NCBI RefSeq assembly: GCF_020531945.1
Contig: NZ_JAJATZ010000006.1
Location: 1 to 64,000, forward strand
From: Loktanella gaetbuli
Lineage (GTDB): Bacteria; Pseudomonadota; Alphaproteobacteria; Rhodobacterales; Rhodobacteraceae
Length of the DNA stretch: 64,000 nucleotides
Direction of reading: 5' to 3'
Shown here: positions 44,803-53,021 of the stretch, one piece after another
Layout of the letters: the number at the start of each line of letters is the position of its first letter
Numbering within the stretch: the first letter of the stretch is position 1
The notes under the pieces: generated by a model
Seen by the model: only the letters and a program-made list of their open reading frames with translations
Told to the model about the DNA's origin: nothing
The model's database searches: none
Program-made: the position numbers and the translations under genes

Positions 44803-46057
44803 TGGACCACCTCTTGCCGCTGAATTCGCCGTGCGGGATGGAAACGGGCTTGTCGATATGCTGTTTGTGCGCGCCCATCTTGCCGCTGGCGACCATGGAC
44901 CCCAGCACATCCACGATCACGCGTGTGCCCAGCAGGGCCGTGATGTCCGAGGTGTCATAGGGGGGCGACACCTCGACCAGTTCCATTCCGCAGATGCCCT
45001 CTGCGGCGATGCCGGATACCAGCGCCAGCGCCTCGCGCGGCAGGAACCCGCCCGGTTCGGGCCAGCCGGTGCCGGGCACGAAACCGCAGTCGATGCTGTC
45101 GATGTCGAACGACAGATAGACCATGTCGACGCCGTCCCAGGCCATGTCCAGCGCCATCTCAAGGGTCTTGTCGATCCCCATCTTTTCGACGTCGCCCATG
45201 GTGATGATGTTGGTCTCGCGTTCACGCGCGACCTTGACCGCCTCGCGCGGGACCTGCCAACCACCGATGCCGATCTGCACAAGGTTCTTGGCCGACACAT
45301 TGGGCATGTTGGTCGCGTGGAACCACGGCGTGGTATGCATCCGTTCGTCCAGGTCCTTTTCCTGAATGTCGGCGTGGCGGTCGAAATGCACGATGCCGAT
45401 CTTCTTGGACGTGCATTCCGCGATGCCGCGCAGACAAGGGTAGCCGATGGAATGGTCACCGCCGATCATGATGGGCAGCGAGCCGGAGCTGAACACATGG
45501 CTGACGCCACGGCTGATCTGGTCAAAGGACTTTTCGATATTAGCGGGGATCGTGAATACGTCGCCGGCATCGCACAGCGTCATCTGTTCGCGCAGATCAA
45601 CGCCCATCTCGTAATTATACGGCGTATACAGCGCCGAGATCTTGCGCAGCGCCTGCGGGCCGAACCGCGTGCCGGGACGGTAGGTTGTGCCGCCGTCGAA
45701 CGGGATGCCCAGGATCGTGGCGTCGTAATTGGCCACCTCCAGCACATCCTCTGCATAGGGGGCCTTGAGAAAGGTGTTGATCCCGGCGAAATGCGGCAGT
45801 TCTCCGCGGGCAAATGTCGGGATGGATTTGTCCTCGATCGCGTCGGCCCCGGTCAGACCCATGCGCAGCGCCCAGCGGCGTTCCTCGTCGGCGCGGCCGG
45901 TGGGAATGTCGCCCTCTTTCTGCATGGCCTTCCAGCCTTGTAGCTGGGTCAGGTCCGGATGGTGCTGGCGTTTGCCCTGCGCGTTGATCCGCTGGGCCAG
46001 ATCGCGGGGGTGGTGCGACCTGCTGCGCCTGTTCTGGGGGCCTGTATCAGGAAACAT
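44792..46057 (-). CDS. gdmH: Guanidine hydrolase (GdmH-type member of the agmatinase/arginase family)
   Basis: 421 residues of the ureohydrolase family. The metal ligands are His202 in GGDHS, Asp226, His228 and Asp230 in FDRHAD, and Asp318 and Asp320 in SFDIDSID. Agmatinases and arginases have DAHxD and SLDxDxxDP; the Arg in DRHAD, the LDERMHTTPWFHATN stretch and GFVPGTGWPEPGGF match what I recall of cyanobacterial nickel-dependent guanidine hydrolase, as does the long N-terminal extension of about 85 residues. It would split guanidine to urea and ammonia. The ATG at 46057 has GGAGGATACCC before it and overlaps the ATPase gene by 11 bases. The guanidine-I riboswitch at the head of the operon supports the call; agmatinase is the fallback. 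Confidence 0.85.
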   Translation of the reverse strand: MFPDTGPQNRRSRSHHPRDLAQRINAQGKRQHHPDLTQLQGWKAMQKEGDIPTGRADEERRWALRMGLTGADAIEDKSIPTFARGELPHFAGINTFLKAPYAEDVLEVANYDATILGIPFDGGTTYRPGTRFGPQALRKISALYTPYNYEMGVDLREQMTLCDAGDVFTIPANIEKSFDQISRGVSHVFSSGSLPIMIGGDHSIGYPCLRGIAECTSKKIGIVHFDRHADIQEKDLDERMHTTPWFHATNMPNVSAKNLVQIGIGGWQVPREAVKVARERETNIITMGDVEKMGIDKTLEMALDMAWDGVDMVYLSFDIDSIDCGFVPGTGWPEPGGFLPREALALVSGIAAEGICGMELVEVSPPYDTSDITALLGTRVIVDVLGSMVASGKMGAHKQHIDKPVSIPHGEFSGKRWSNAT

Positions 46058-46805
46058 GGGTATCCTCCGTTTGGATTTGGTGGGGAATGCCGCCGTTGCG
46101 GGCGTCAAAGTCGTAGGTGATCGTGGCCCCGAACAGCCCCGGATCATGCGGGTCCCAGCGGGGCTTGTCGAAAACCAGCACACGGTCGCCCAGCTTGAAC
46201 CCCTCTTCGAGGTCGTGGGTCACCATGAACACGGTCATGTTGGTCAGCGCGCGCAGTTCCATCAGAAACGCATGCATTTGCAGGCGCGTGCCGGGGTCCA
46301 GTGCGCCGAATGGTTCGTCCAGCAGCAACACGCGCGGTTTCGCCGTCATTGCCTGACCGATGGCCAGTCGCTGCTGCATCCCGCCCGACAGTGATGCGGG
46401 ATATTGGTCGGCCACATGGTTCAAGCCGATCCGCGCCAGCATTTCATCCGCGTCCTGCATCGCCTGCCGTCGTGCCGCACCGCGCAGGAAACCAAACCGC
46501 GTCTTGAACGCCGTACCGGCTATCAGGTTGTCGCGCACGGTCAGGTGCGGGAACACGGAATAGCGCTGGAACACCACGCCGCGCTCCACGTTCGGCTCGA
46601 CGGCAGGCGGCCCGCCATCAATGCTGATTTCGCCGCGTGTGGGGCGTTCCTGCGCCAACAAGAGCCGCAGGAAGGTGGATTTGCCACAGCCAGAGGCACC
46701 CACGATCGAAATGAATTCGCCCTGATCGACTTCGACGTTGACCCGTTCGATGATCGACCGGTCGCCGTAGGCCTGCCAGATGTTGCGGACGCTGACGAAA
46801 CTCAT
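46047..46805 (-). CDS. Guanidine ABC importer ATP-binding protein (NitT/TauT type)
   Basis: 252 residues. Walker A GASGCGKST near 36, signature LSGGMQQRLAIGQAM, Walker B VLLLDEPFGALDP and the H-loop MVTHDLEEGFKLGD. The ATG at 46805 overlaps the permease stop by four bases; reading-frame extension upstream lies within the permease gene and is not real. It powers the permease encoded just before it. Guanidine as cargo is inferred from the riboswitch and the hydrolase. Confidence 0.88.
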   Translation of the reverse strand: MSFVSVRNIWQAYGDRSIIERVNVEVDQGEFISIVGASGCGKSTFLRLLLAQERPTRGEISIDGGPPAVEPNVERGVVFQRYSVFPHLTVRDNLIAGTAFKTRFGFLRGAARRQAMQDADEMLARIGLNHVADQYPASLSGGMQQRLAIGQAMTAKPRVLLLDEPFGALDPGTRLQMHAFLMELRALTNMTVFMVTHDLEEGFKLGDRVLVFDKPRWDPHDPGLFGATITYDFDARNGGIPHQIQTEDTHVS

Positions 46806-47614
46806 AGCCCGGCCTCCAGCCACGGGAACGCCCGGCGGGACAGCGTTTTCAGCGCCCAGTCGATGAGAAACGCCAGCAGCGTGATCCAGATGACGTAGGT
46901 CAGGATGATGTCCATCGCGAGATAGCGGCGCACCAAGAAAATCCGGTAGCCAAGTCCCACATCCGACGCCACAGCCTCGGCCGCGATCAGGAACAGCCAG
47001 GCTGACCCCAGCGACAGGCGCACGTTCGCGATCAGGCGCGGCAGGATTTGTGGCAATGTCACACGCAGCGCAATGACCAGTGACGATCCACCGATGGTCT
47101 GCGCCTTGATCAGTTGTTCGGTGGGGATGTCCAGCACGCGCTGTGACAGGTCGCGGATCATGAACGGGGTGATGCCGACGATGATCAGCACGACCTTTGA
47201 CAGCTCGCCTAGTCCGAACACGATGAACAGAATCGGCAGCAGCGCCAGCGGCGGCACCATCGACACCACGGCGACAAAGCTGGAAAAGCCGGACCGGACC
47301 AGCGGCAGCAGTCCGATGGCCATGCCCGCAAGCAGGGAAATAGCCGCCGAAATGCCAACACCCAGCAGCAGGCGCTGCAATGAGGCCCATGTATCCTGCC
47401 ACAACAGGATGTCACCACTGCGGCGGTCGGCCTCTGTGAATAGCCGGATCGCGGTGTCCAGGATCGTGGCCGGTGCGGGCAACAGTTTGTCATTCGGGTT
47501 GGCCGTCAGTCGGATGTCCGAACTGATCGCATAGGCAATCATCACCGCGATGAACGGCAGCGCGGCGAGCATGATACCGCTGCGGCGTGATGGAATACGG
47601 TTGATCAGTCGCAT
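46802..47614 (-). CDS. Guanidine ABC importer permease (NitT/TauT type)
   Basis: 270 residues with six helices of the BPD_transp_1 type, as in SsuC, TauC and NrtB. The first helix is near 14-31 and the ATPase-docking loop is GGSSLVIALRVTLPQILPRLIANVRLSLGSAW. It is separated from the binding-protein gene by 75 bases with a stem-loop and overlaps the ATPase gene by four bases. Confidence 0.88.
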   Translation of the reverse strand: MRLINRIPSRRSGIMLAALPFIAVMIAYAISSDIRLTANPNDKLLPAPATILDTAIRLFTEADRRSGDILLWQDTWASLQRLLLGVGISAAISLLAGMAIGLLPLVRSGFSSFVAVVSMVPPLALLPILFIVFGLGELSKVVLIIVGITPFMIRDLSQRVLDIPTEQLIKAQTIGGSSLVIALRVTLPQILPRLIANVRLSLGSAWLFLIAAEAVASDVGLGYRIFLVRRYLAMDIILTYVIWITLLAFLIDWALKTLSRRAFPWLEAGL

Positions 47615-47657
47615 GACAAGCCTCCGGTCAGGGGTCGCATGAATGACGGGAATTGGG

Positions 47658-47683
47658 GGCGCGCGACGCGGTCGCCGCGCGCC
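47658..47683 (-). promoter_or_regulatory. Intercistronic stem-loop between binding-protein and permease genes
   Basis: GGCGCGCG (47658-47665) pairs with the GCGCGCC region ending at 47683. It follows the binding-protein stop within ten bases. As in the smo operon, such a structure could stabilise the 5' part of the message and give excess binding protein. Confidence 0.55.
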
Positions 47684-47689
47684 AGAGGC

Positions 47690-48757
47690 TTACAGCGCGC
47701 CGTCGGCGGCCATCTGCATGTAGGTTGTGTCGAACCGGAACATGACGTTGTCCGCGTCGCCCGTCACAACGTCACCCGGATAGGCGATGCCCACAAAATC
47801 GGCGCTGGGGGCGTTCACACCCAGAATGCCCTTGTCGAACAGGAATTCCGCGACCGTCGTCATAGTGGTCGGCAGATCGGGCGATGACGCCTGTGCGACG
47901 GCATCGGCGGGATCGTAGAACATCTCTGTCACGGCCAGCTGCGCCTGATATCCGGCCAGATCCGTGCCCGCTGCCTCTGCCATGGCGGTCAACGCCTCTT
48001 CGTCACCAGCAGCCATCAGGCCCATGACCTCATACCAGGCACCGACCACGGCCTTGCCGAAATCAGGGTTGTCGGCCAGCGTCTGCGTGTTCACCACCAT
48101 CAGGTCGAGGATTTCACCGGGGATTTGCGAACTGTCGAACAGCACATTTGCATCCGGGTTCGACGCCGTGATTTCGGACACCAGCGGGTTCCATGTGACC
48201 ACGGCGCTGACGTCGTCGGTCGCATAGGCCGCGATCATATCCGCGTCAGATGTGTTGATGACACCGTCCAGATCGGATTCCGACAGGCCGACCGTATCCA
48301 GCCCCCGCGCCAGCAGGTAATGCGACACCGACAGTTCCACCAGATTGACCGGCTTGCCTGCCAGATCTTGCAGCGTGCCTTCGCCCTTGAGGATGACCGC
48401 GTCGTTGCCGTTGGAATAGTCACCGATGATCAGGGCCGTTGTATCGACGCCACCGCCTGCTGGGATCGACAGCGTGTCCATGTTGGTGGCGCTGACCCCG
48501 TCAAAGGCACCTGCCGTATATTGGTTGATGGATTCGACGTAATCGTTGATCTGCACGATCTCGACCGTGATGCCGTATTTTTCGGCCCATTTGTCCATGA
48601 TCCCGCTGTCGGACAGATAGCCCCAGGGCATCCAGCCCGCGTAGATCGACCATGCCAGTTTGAAATCTGTCTTTTCCTGCGCCAGTGCAGGCTGCGCCAT
48701 CGCAGTCGCCAGTCCGGCCGAGAGCGCCGCAGCGGATAGAATGTTCTTGAATTTCAT
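47690..48757 (-). CDS. Guanidine ABC importer substrate-binding protein
   Basis: 355 residues of the NitT/TauT-type binding-protein family. The signal peptide MKFKNILSAAALSAGLATAM ends near ALAQE (residue 27). The mature part begins KTDFKLAWSIYAGWMPWGYL and has VNLVELSVSHYLLARGL. I chose the ATG at 48757 after GGGGAAAG; upstream codons fall in the riboswitch leader. First gene behind the guanidine-I riboswitch, so guanidine (or a guanidino compound) is the expected ligand; relatives are often labelled urea or sulfonate binders. Confidence 0.87.
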   Translation of the reverse strand: MKFKNILSAAALSAGLATAMAQPALAQEKTDFKLAWSIYAGWMPWGYLSDSGIMDKWAEKYGITVEIVQINDYVESINQYTAGAFDGVSATNMDTLSIPAGGGVDTTALIIGDYSNGNDAVILKGEGTLQDLAGKPVNLVELSVSHYLLARGLDTVGLSESDLDGVINTSDADMIAAYATDDVSAVVTWNPLVSEITASNPDANVLFDSSQIPGEILDLMVVNTQTLADNPDFGKAVVGAWYEVMGLMAAGDEEALTAMAEAAGTDLAGYQAQLAVTEMFYDPADAVAQASSPDLPTTMTTVAEFLFDKGILGVNAPSADFVGIAYPGDVVTGDADNVMFRFDTTYMQMAADGAL

Positions 48758-48851
48758 GACTTTCCCCGTTGTGCGTCCCGCCTGTTGTCCAGATGGATTT
48801 CGCCGCGCTGGCGGAACAAGAGACAATGAGCGCGGCCAAAACCTGCGCAGT

Positions 48852-48955
48852 AGCCTCCCGGGATTTTGCCCCGCCGTGTGCCGCCCCGGAATTTGCCGGC
48901 GCGGTAGCTCTTCTTGGACCAGTCTTGTCGCGGGCGACAACGGAACCCTAAGTGC
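48852..48955 (-). promoter_or_regulatory. Guanidine-I (ykkC subtype 1) riboswitch
   Basis: The leader RNA, read leftwards, contains in order the conserved blocks CUUAGGGUUCCG, a UUGUCGcccGCGACAA hairpin, GACUGGUCCAAGA, a GC-rich variable arm, and CACACGGCGGGG followed by AAAAUCCCGGGAGG. These match the ykkC consensus blocks AGGGUUCCG, ACUGGUCCGAGA and ACACGGnGGGAnAAAAnCCCGGGAG in order and spacing. It ends about 95 bases before the binding-protein start. A GCCGCGCU/AGCGCGGC hairpin (48802-48836) between them may be the expression platform. The ligand subtype follows from the guanidine hydrolase downstream; ykkC subtype 2 RNAs sense ppGpp or PRPP. Confidence 0.92.
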
Positions 48956-48966
48956 TCTGCCATCCC

Positions 48967-48995
48967 AGTAGCGGGCAGGGGATGGCGCTGTGCAA
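48967..48995 (-). promoter_or_regulatory. Promoter of the guanidine operon
   Basis: Read leftwards, TTGCAC (48995-48990) and GCTACT (48972-48967) are 17 bases apart and place the RNA start right before the riboswitch. The -10 match is moderate. The rest of the 462 bases between the two divergent genes (48758-49219) holds the riboswitch, an inverted repeat and the tolQ promoter; I see no further gene. Confidence 0.5.
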
Positions 48996-49041
48996 CGCAG
49001 GCCGGGTCAGAAATGCGCGGCGCGACCGCGTTGCCCGAAAA

Positions 49042-49085
49042 TTGGGCGCTGTTCGCGGGCTGGCGCATCGAAATTCAGCGCCCAA
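49042..49085. repeat. 10-bp inverted repeat between divergent operons
   Basis: TTGGGCGCTG (49042-49051) is repeated inverted as CAGCGCCCAA (49076-49085) with 24 bases between. It lies between the guanidine and tol promoters and may be a regulator site or insulating structure. Confidence 0.4.
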
Positions 49086-49144
49086 GCGATACCGGACAGG
49101 TGGAATCGCCGCGCGCGGCAGGGCGCCGATGGCGCTTGTTTGAT

Positions 49145-49173
49145 TAGACCCGGCGCAGAATCTGCCGTATACA
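49145..49173 (+). promoter_or_regulatory. Promoter of the tol-pal operon
   Basis: TAGACC and TATACA are 17 bases apart, 47 bases before the tolQ start codon; the -10 box matches five of six consensus bases. No other candidate as good was seen. Confidence 0.55.
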
Positions 49174-49219
49174 CGCGCCCAACACAGAGCCCCGCAGGGG
49201 CCGAACACAGAGCAGGCAC

Positions 49220-49894
49220 ATGGAACAGACACACGATTTCACGATGTGGAGCATGTTCGCGGACGCGACCATCCTCGTACAACTCGTCATGCTGGCGTTG
49301 GTCGCAGCCTCGGTCTGGTGCTGGGCGATCATCGTGGACAAGACGTTGCAATATCGCCGTGCCCGGCGCGAATCCGATGCCTTTGACGCGATGTTCTGGT
49401 CGGGCGAACCGCTGGATCAATTGTTCGACGATATTGGTGCAGCACCTCAGGGGTCGGCTGAAACCATCTTTGCCGCGGGCATGACCGAATGGCGACGCAG
49501 CCACAAACAGGACGGCGATCTGATCGCGGGCGCGCAGGCGCGGATCGACCGCAGCATGGATGTCGCCATCGCCAAGGAAGCGGCCAAACTGCAAAAGGGC
49601 CTGCCCGTGCTGGCGACAACCGGATCGACGGCCCCCTTCGTGGGCCTGTTCGGCACGGTGTTCGGGATCATGAATTCATTCATCCAGATCGCGGAATCCC
49701 AAAACACCAACCTTGCGGTCGTGGCCCCCGGTATCGCAGAGGCGCTCTTGGCCACGGGTCTTGGCCTGCTCGCGGCCATTCCGGCCGTGATCTACTACAA
49801 CAAGCTCAGCGCTGATGCCGACCGCATCATTGCCGGGTTCGAGGCCTTTGCCGACGAATTTTCCACCATCCTCAGCCGCCAGCTGGACAGCTGA
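49220..49894 (+). CDS. tolQ: Tol-Pal system protein TolQ
   Basis: 224 residues with three helices (near 16-36, 132-155 and 165-188). TGSTAPFVGLFGTVFGIMNSF and IAEALLATGLGLLAAIPAV are the proton-channel segments shared with ExbB and MotA. With TolR it energises TolA during outer-membrane constriction. It is the first gene; the thioesterase ybgC, which often precedes tolQ in other proteobacteria, is absent here. Confidence 0.94.
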   Translation: MEQTHDFTMWSMFADATILVQLVMLALVAASVWCWAIIVDKTLQYRRARRESDAFDAMFWSGEPLDQLFDDIGAAPQGSAETIFAAGMTEWRRSHKQDGDLIAGAQARIDRSMDVAIAKEAAKLQKGLPVLATTGSTAPFVGLFGTVFGIMNSFIQIAESQNTNLAVVAPGIAEALLATGLGLLAAIPAVIYYNKLSADADRIIAGFEAFADEFSTILSRQLDS

Positions 49895-49895
49895 C

Positions 49896-50372
49896 ATGGG
49901 GGCCGGTGTTCAGAAATCTGACGGAGGCGGCGGCGGACGACGCGGGCGCCGCCGCAGTCGCGCCCAGCCGATGGCGGAAATCAACATCACCCCATTCGTG
50001 GACGTGATGCTGGTGTTGCTCATCATCTTCATGGTGGCCGCACCGCTGATGACCGTGGGCGTGCCGGTGGACCTGCCTGAAACGGCGGCCAATGCATTGC
50101 CCAGCGACGACGAGGAACCGCTGACCGTCACCATCGACGCATCCGGTGCACTGTCGATCCAGAATACGCCTGTGGATCAGGCCGATCTGATCGCGCGCTT
50201 GCAGGGGATCGCGTCCGAACGGGCCAGCGACCGGATCTTCCTGCGGGCCGACGGGGCCAACGACTGGAACCGTGTCGCACAGATCATGGGTGCGCTGAAT
50301 GCGGCCGGGTTTAACAACATCGGTCTGGTGACGGATATCGGCGGGCCGGACCTGATGGGCACGGACGGCTGA
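49896..50372 (+). CDS. tolR: Tol-Pal system protein TolR
   Basis: 158 residues of the ExbD/TolR family. A basic, Gly-rich start (GGGGRRGRRRSR) precedes MAEINITPFVDVMLVLLIIF; Asp36 in the helix is the proton-carrying residue. The rest is periplasmic. It begins one base after tolQ, and tolA starts four bases later. Confidence 0.93.
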   Translation: MGAGVQKSDGGGGGRRGRRRSRAQPMAEINITPFVDVMLVLLIIFMVAAPLMTVGVPVDLPETAANALPSDDEEPLTVTIDASGALSIQNTPVDQADLIARLQGIASERASDRIFLRADGANDWNRVAQIMGALNAAGFNNIGLVTDIGGPDLMGTDG

Positions 50373-50376
50373 TCCC

Positions 50377-51522
50377 ATGCAATGGACGCCCGGCAGTACG
50401 GTTTCGGCGGTGGGACACACGGCTCTCTTGATCTGGTTGATCGGGGGCTGGGGGTTTCAGGCTGACCCCATGCCGTTCGAGGTGTCGGACGTATCCATCG
50501 TGACCTCCGAGGAATATGCGGCCATCGTCAGCGCCACCACGCCGAACCCCAGTGACGTGGCCCCGGATGCGCCCGTGGCACCGCCCGCCGAACAGACCCC
50601 GGATACACCGACCCCGGATGAGGTGCCGCCACCACCGCCGCCGCCGCCGCCGCCCGAACCACCCGTGGCCGAGGCGCCGCCGCCACCTGCACCCGATGCG
50701 CTGCCAGTGCCGCCCGAAACGCAGGCACCCGTCGCACCCGGCCCGGTCCAGGACGAGGTGGTCGCCGCACCGAACCTGAACGACGCACCACGCGCGATCC
50801 CGCGCCCGTCTACGCGTGTCATGGCCCAGCCCGTTGCCCCGCCGCCGCCTGATGCGACCCCGGACGAGGTCGTGCGCCAGCAGGCCGCACCTGAGGCCGC
50901 CCCCGATGCCCCCGTGGTCGAAGAAGCACAGGAAGAAACCGCACCCGAAGAAGCGGTGACCGAAATCGTGACCGAGGCGGAAACACCCACAGGCCGCGTG
51001 ACCGAGGCACCACGCCCGCCGCAACGCCCAAATCGCCCGACGCCCGCGCCCGAGCCCGAGGTTGAGGTCGCCGAGGAAACCCCGGCCCCCGCGCCGGAAC
51101 CCGAACCCGATCCGGCCCCCCAGACGGACGAGGACGCGATTGCCGCGGCCCTTGCCGCGGCCGCCGCGGTAACGGCCCCGGAACCGGATCTGGCACCCGG
51201 CCCGCCGATGACCGGCGCCGAACAAGAAGGGTTCCGCGTGGCGGTGAACGCGTGCTGGAACGTCGATCCCGGCTCTCAGGCGGCGATGGTGACGATGACG
51301 GTGGCATTTGATCTCGACCAATCTGGCCGCGTCACGGGCGACGTGCGGCAGGTCGGCGCGATGGGTGGCGACGCCGCCGCCACGGAAATCGCATATCAGG
51401 CCGCCCGCCGCGCGATCCTGCGTTGTCAGGGGCAGGACGGCTATGATCTGCCTGCGGAAAAATACGACCAGTGGCGGGAGGTGGAAATCACCTTTGACCC
51501 GTCCGGAATGCGGTTGCGGTAG
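50377..51522 (+). CDS. tolA: TolA-like envelope-spanning protein
   Basis: 381 residues. One N-terminal helix (VSAVGHTALLIWLIGGW), then a long Pro/Ala/Glu-rich stretch (about 50-265) with a PPPPPPPPPPPEPP run, then a TolA/TonB-type C-terminal domain (FRVAVNACWNVDPG to ITFDPSGMRLR). The stretch replaces the Ala/Lys helical domain II of enterobacterial TolA and should be an extended, stiff spacer. Its place between tolR and tolB supports the identity. Confidence 0.88.
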   Translation: MQWTPGSTVSAVGHTALLIWLIGGWGFQADPMPFEVSDVSIVTSEEYAAIVSATTPNPSDVAPDAPVAPPAEQTPDTPTPDEVPPPPPPPPPPEPPVAEAPPPPAPDALPVPPETQAPVAPGPVQDEVVAAPNLNDAPRAIPRPSTRVMAQPVAPPPPDATPDEVVRQQAAPEAAPDAPVVEEAQEETAPEEAVTEIVTEAETPTGRVTEAPRPPQRPNRPTPAPEPEVEVAEETPAPAPEPEPDPAPQTDEDAIAAALAAAAAVTAPEPDLAPGPPMTGAEQEGFRVAVNACWNVDPGSQAAMVTMTVAFDLDQSGRVTGDVRQVGAMGGDAAATEIAYQAARRAILRCQGQDGYDLPAEKYDQWREVEITFDPSGMRLR

Positions 51523-51624
51523 GCGGGAAATCGCCAAGTCGTGATGGCGGTCACACGGTTGCGCTGTTAACCTGCGCAGAATGACGCAAAAGGGCGGAAA
51601 ACGCCCGTGGTTGAGGGATTGGGT

Positions 51625-52956
51625 ATGACATTGAAGGCAGTTGTGATCGCGGGGCTGATGGCCCTTGCATCAATCGGGCAGACCTTGCCGGCGCTGGCGC
51701 AATCCGGCCCGCTGCGGTTGACCATCACCGACGGCGTGATCGAACCGTTGCCCTTTGCGGTGCCGACGTTCACCGCCGAAACACCGGGCGCAGAGGCGCT
51801 TGCCGCCGATATCAGCGGCCTGGTCGCGCAGGATCTGACGGGCACGGGGCTGTTTCGCGAAATCCCCGCCAGCGCCTATATCAGCCAGCTGGGCCCGTTT
51901 GGGACGCCACCCGCCTATCCGGACTGGCGCGCGATCAATGCACAGGCCGTCATCTCAGGTGCTGTTGCGGTGAACGGATCACAGTTGACCGTGAAATTCC
52001 GTCTCTATGACATCTTTACCGGGGCCGAACTGGGGCAGGGCCTGCAATTCGCCGGCACGACCCAGGGCTGGCGCCGCATGGCGCACAAGGTCGCCGATGC
52101 CGCCTATTCCCGCATCACGGGCGAGTCCGGCTATTTCGACAGCCGCGTCGTTTTCGTGAGCGAGGCAGGCCCCAAGGACAACCGCCTGAAACGTCTCGCG
52201 ATCATGGATTACGACGGGGCGAACGTGCAGTTTCTGACCGACAGTTCGTCGCTGGTGCTGGCCCCGCGGTTTTCGCCCAACGGCGACCGTGTGCTCTATA
52301 CCAGCTACGAATCGGGCTTTCCCCGGATCAACATTCTCGACGTGGGCTCTGTCTCGCAGCGACAGTTGCCGACGGCCCCCGGCGAAATGGCATTCAGCCC
52401 CCGGTTTTCGCGTGACGGCAGCCGGGTGATCTACAGCCTTGCGAATGGCGGCAACACCGATCTGTACATCGGTGACATCGGCAGCGGGGCATCGACCCGC
52501 CTGACCAGCGCACCGTCGATCGAAACCGCCCCCAGCTTCAGCCCCGACGGCAGCCAGATCGTGTTCGAGAGCGACCGGTCCGGTGGCAGTCAACTGTACA
52601 TCATGTCCGCAAACGGTGGCGAACCACGCCGCATCAGCTTTGGCGACGGGCGCTATGGCACACCGGTCTGGTCGCCGCGTGGTGACCTCGTGGCCTTTAC
52701 CAAGCAGAACGCGGGCCGGTTCCACATTGGCGTGATGCGCACCGACGGATCAGAGGAACGACTGCTGACCTCCAGTTTCCTGGACGAGGGGCCGACATGG
52801 TCCCCCAATGGTCGCGTGCTGATGTTCACCCGCGAAACACAGGGCGCATCAGGCACCAGCCAGCTGTATTCGGTAGATATTTCCGGGCGAAACCTGAAAC
52901 CCGTACCGTTGCAGGGCGGGGCGTCAGACCCAGCCTGGGGCCCGCTGCAACCGTGA
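51625..52956 (+). CDS. tolB: Tol-Pal system beta-propeller protein TolB
   Basis: 443 residues. A signal peptide ends at ALAQ near residue 26, then an N-terminal domain and a six-bladed propeller with repeated blades such as APRFSPNGDRVLYTSYESG, FSPRFSRDGSRVIYSLANGG and APSFSPDGSQIVFESDRSGG. It binds Pal and TolA in the periplasm. I chose the ATG at 51625 with GAGGG seven bases before it; a GTG at 51607 is less likely. Confidence 0.95.
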   Translation: MTLKAVVIAGLMALASIGQTLPALAQSGPLRLTITDGVIEPLPFAVPTFTAETPGAEALAADISGLVAQDLTGTGLFREIPASAYISQLGPFGTPPAYPDWRAINAQAVISGAVAVNGSQLTVKFRLYDIFTGAELGQGLQFAGTTQGWRRMAHKVADAAYSRITGESGYFDSRVVFVSEAGPKDNRLKRLAIMDYDGANVQFLTDSSSLVLAPRFSPNGDRVLYTSYESGFPRINILDVGSVSQRQLPTAPGEMAFSPRFSRDGSRVIYSLANGGNTDLYIGDIGSGASTRLTSAPSIETAPSFSPDGSQIVFESDRSGGSQLYIMSANGGEPRRISFGDGRYGTPVWSPRGDLVAFTKQNAGRFHIGVMRTDGSEERLLTSSFLDEGPTWSPNGRVLMFTRETQGASGTSQLYSVDISGRNLKPVPLQGGASDPAWGPLQP

Positions 52957-53021
52957 TTCCCAAATACGCTGTCGCGTGATAGTCTGCGACCAAAGAGCGG
53001 TTCAACAAGGACATTGAAACA

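Noticed and set aside
44792..46057. Plain agmatinase (SpeB) call
   Set aside because: Metal motif DRHAD, the long N-terminal extension and the guanidine-I riboswitch fit guanidine hydrolase better; agmatinase kept only as fallback.
48960..49219. Possible ybgC gene upstream of tolQ
   Set aside because: The 260 bases encode nothing like a hotdog thioesterase and hold promoters and an inverted repeat instead.
50311..51537. Gly/Arg-rich 408-codon frame on the minus strand
   Set aside because: It is the mirror of the Pro/Ala/Glu-rich tolA codons and shows no independent start or family.
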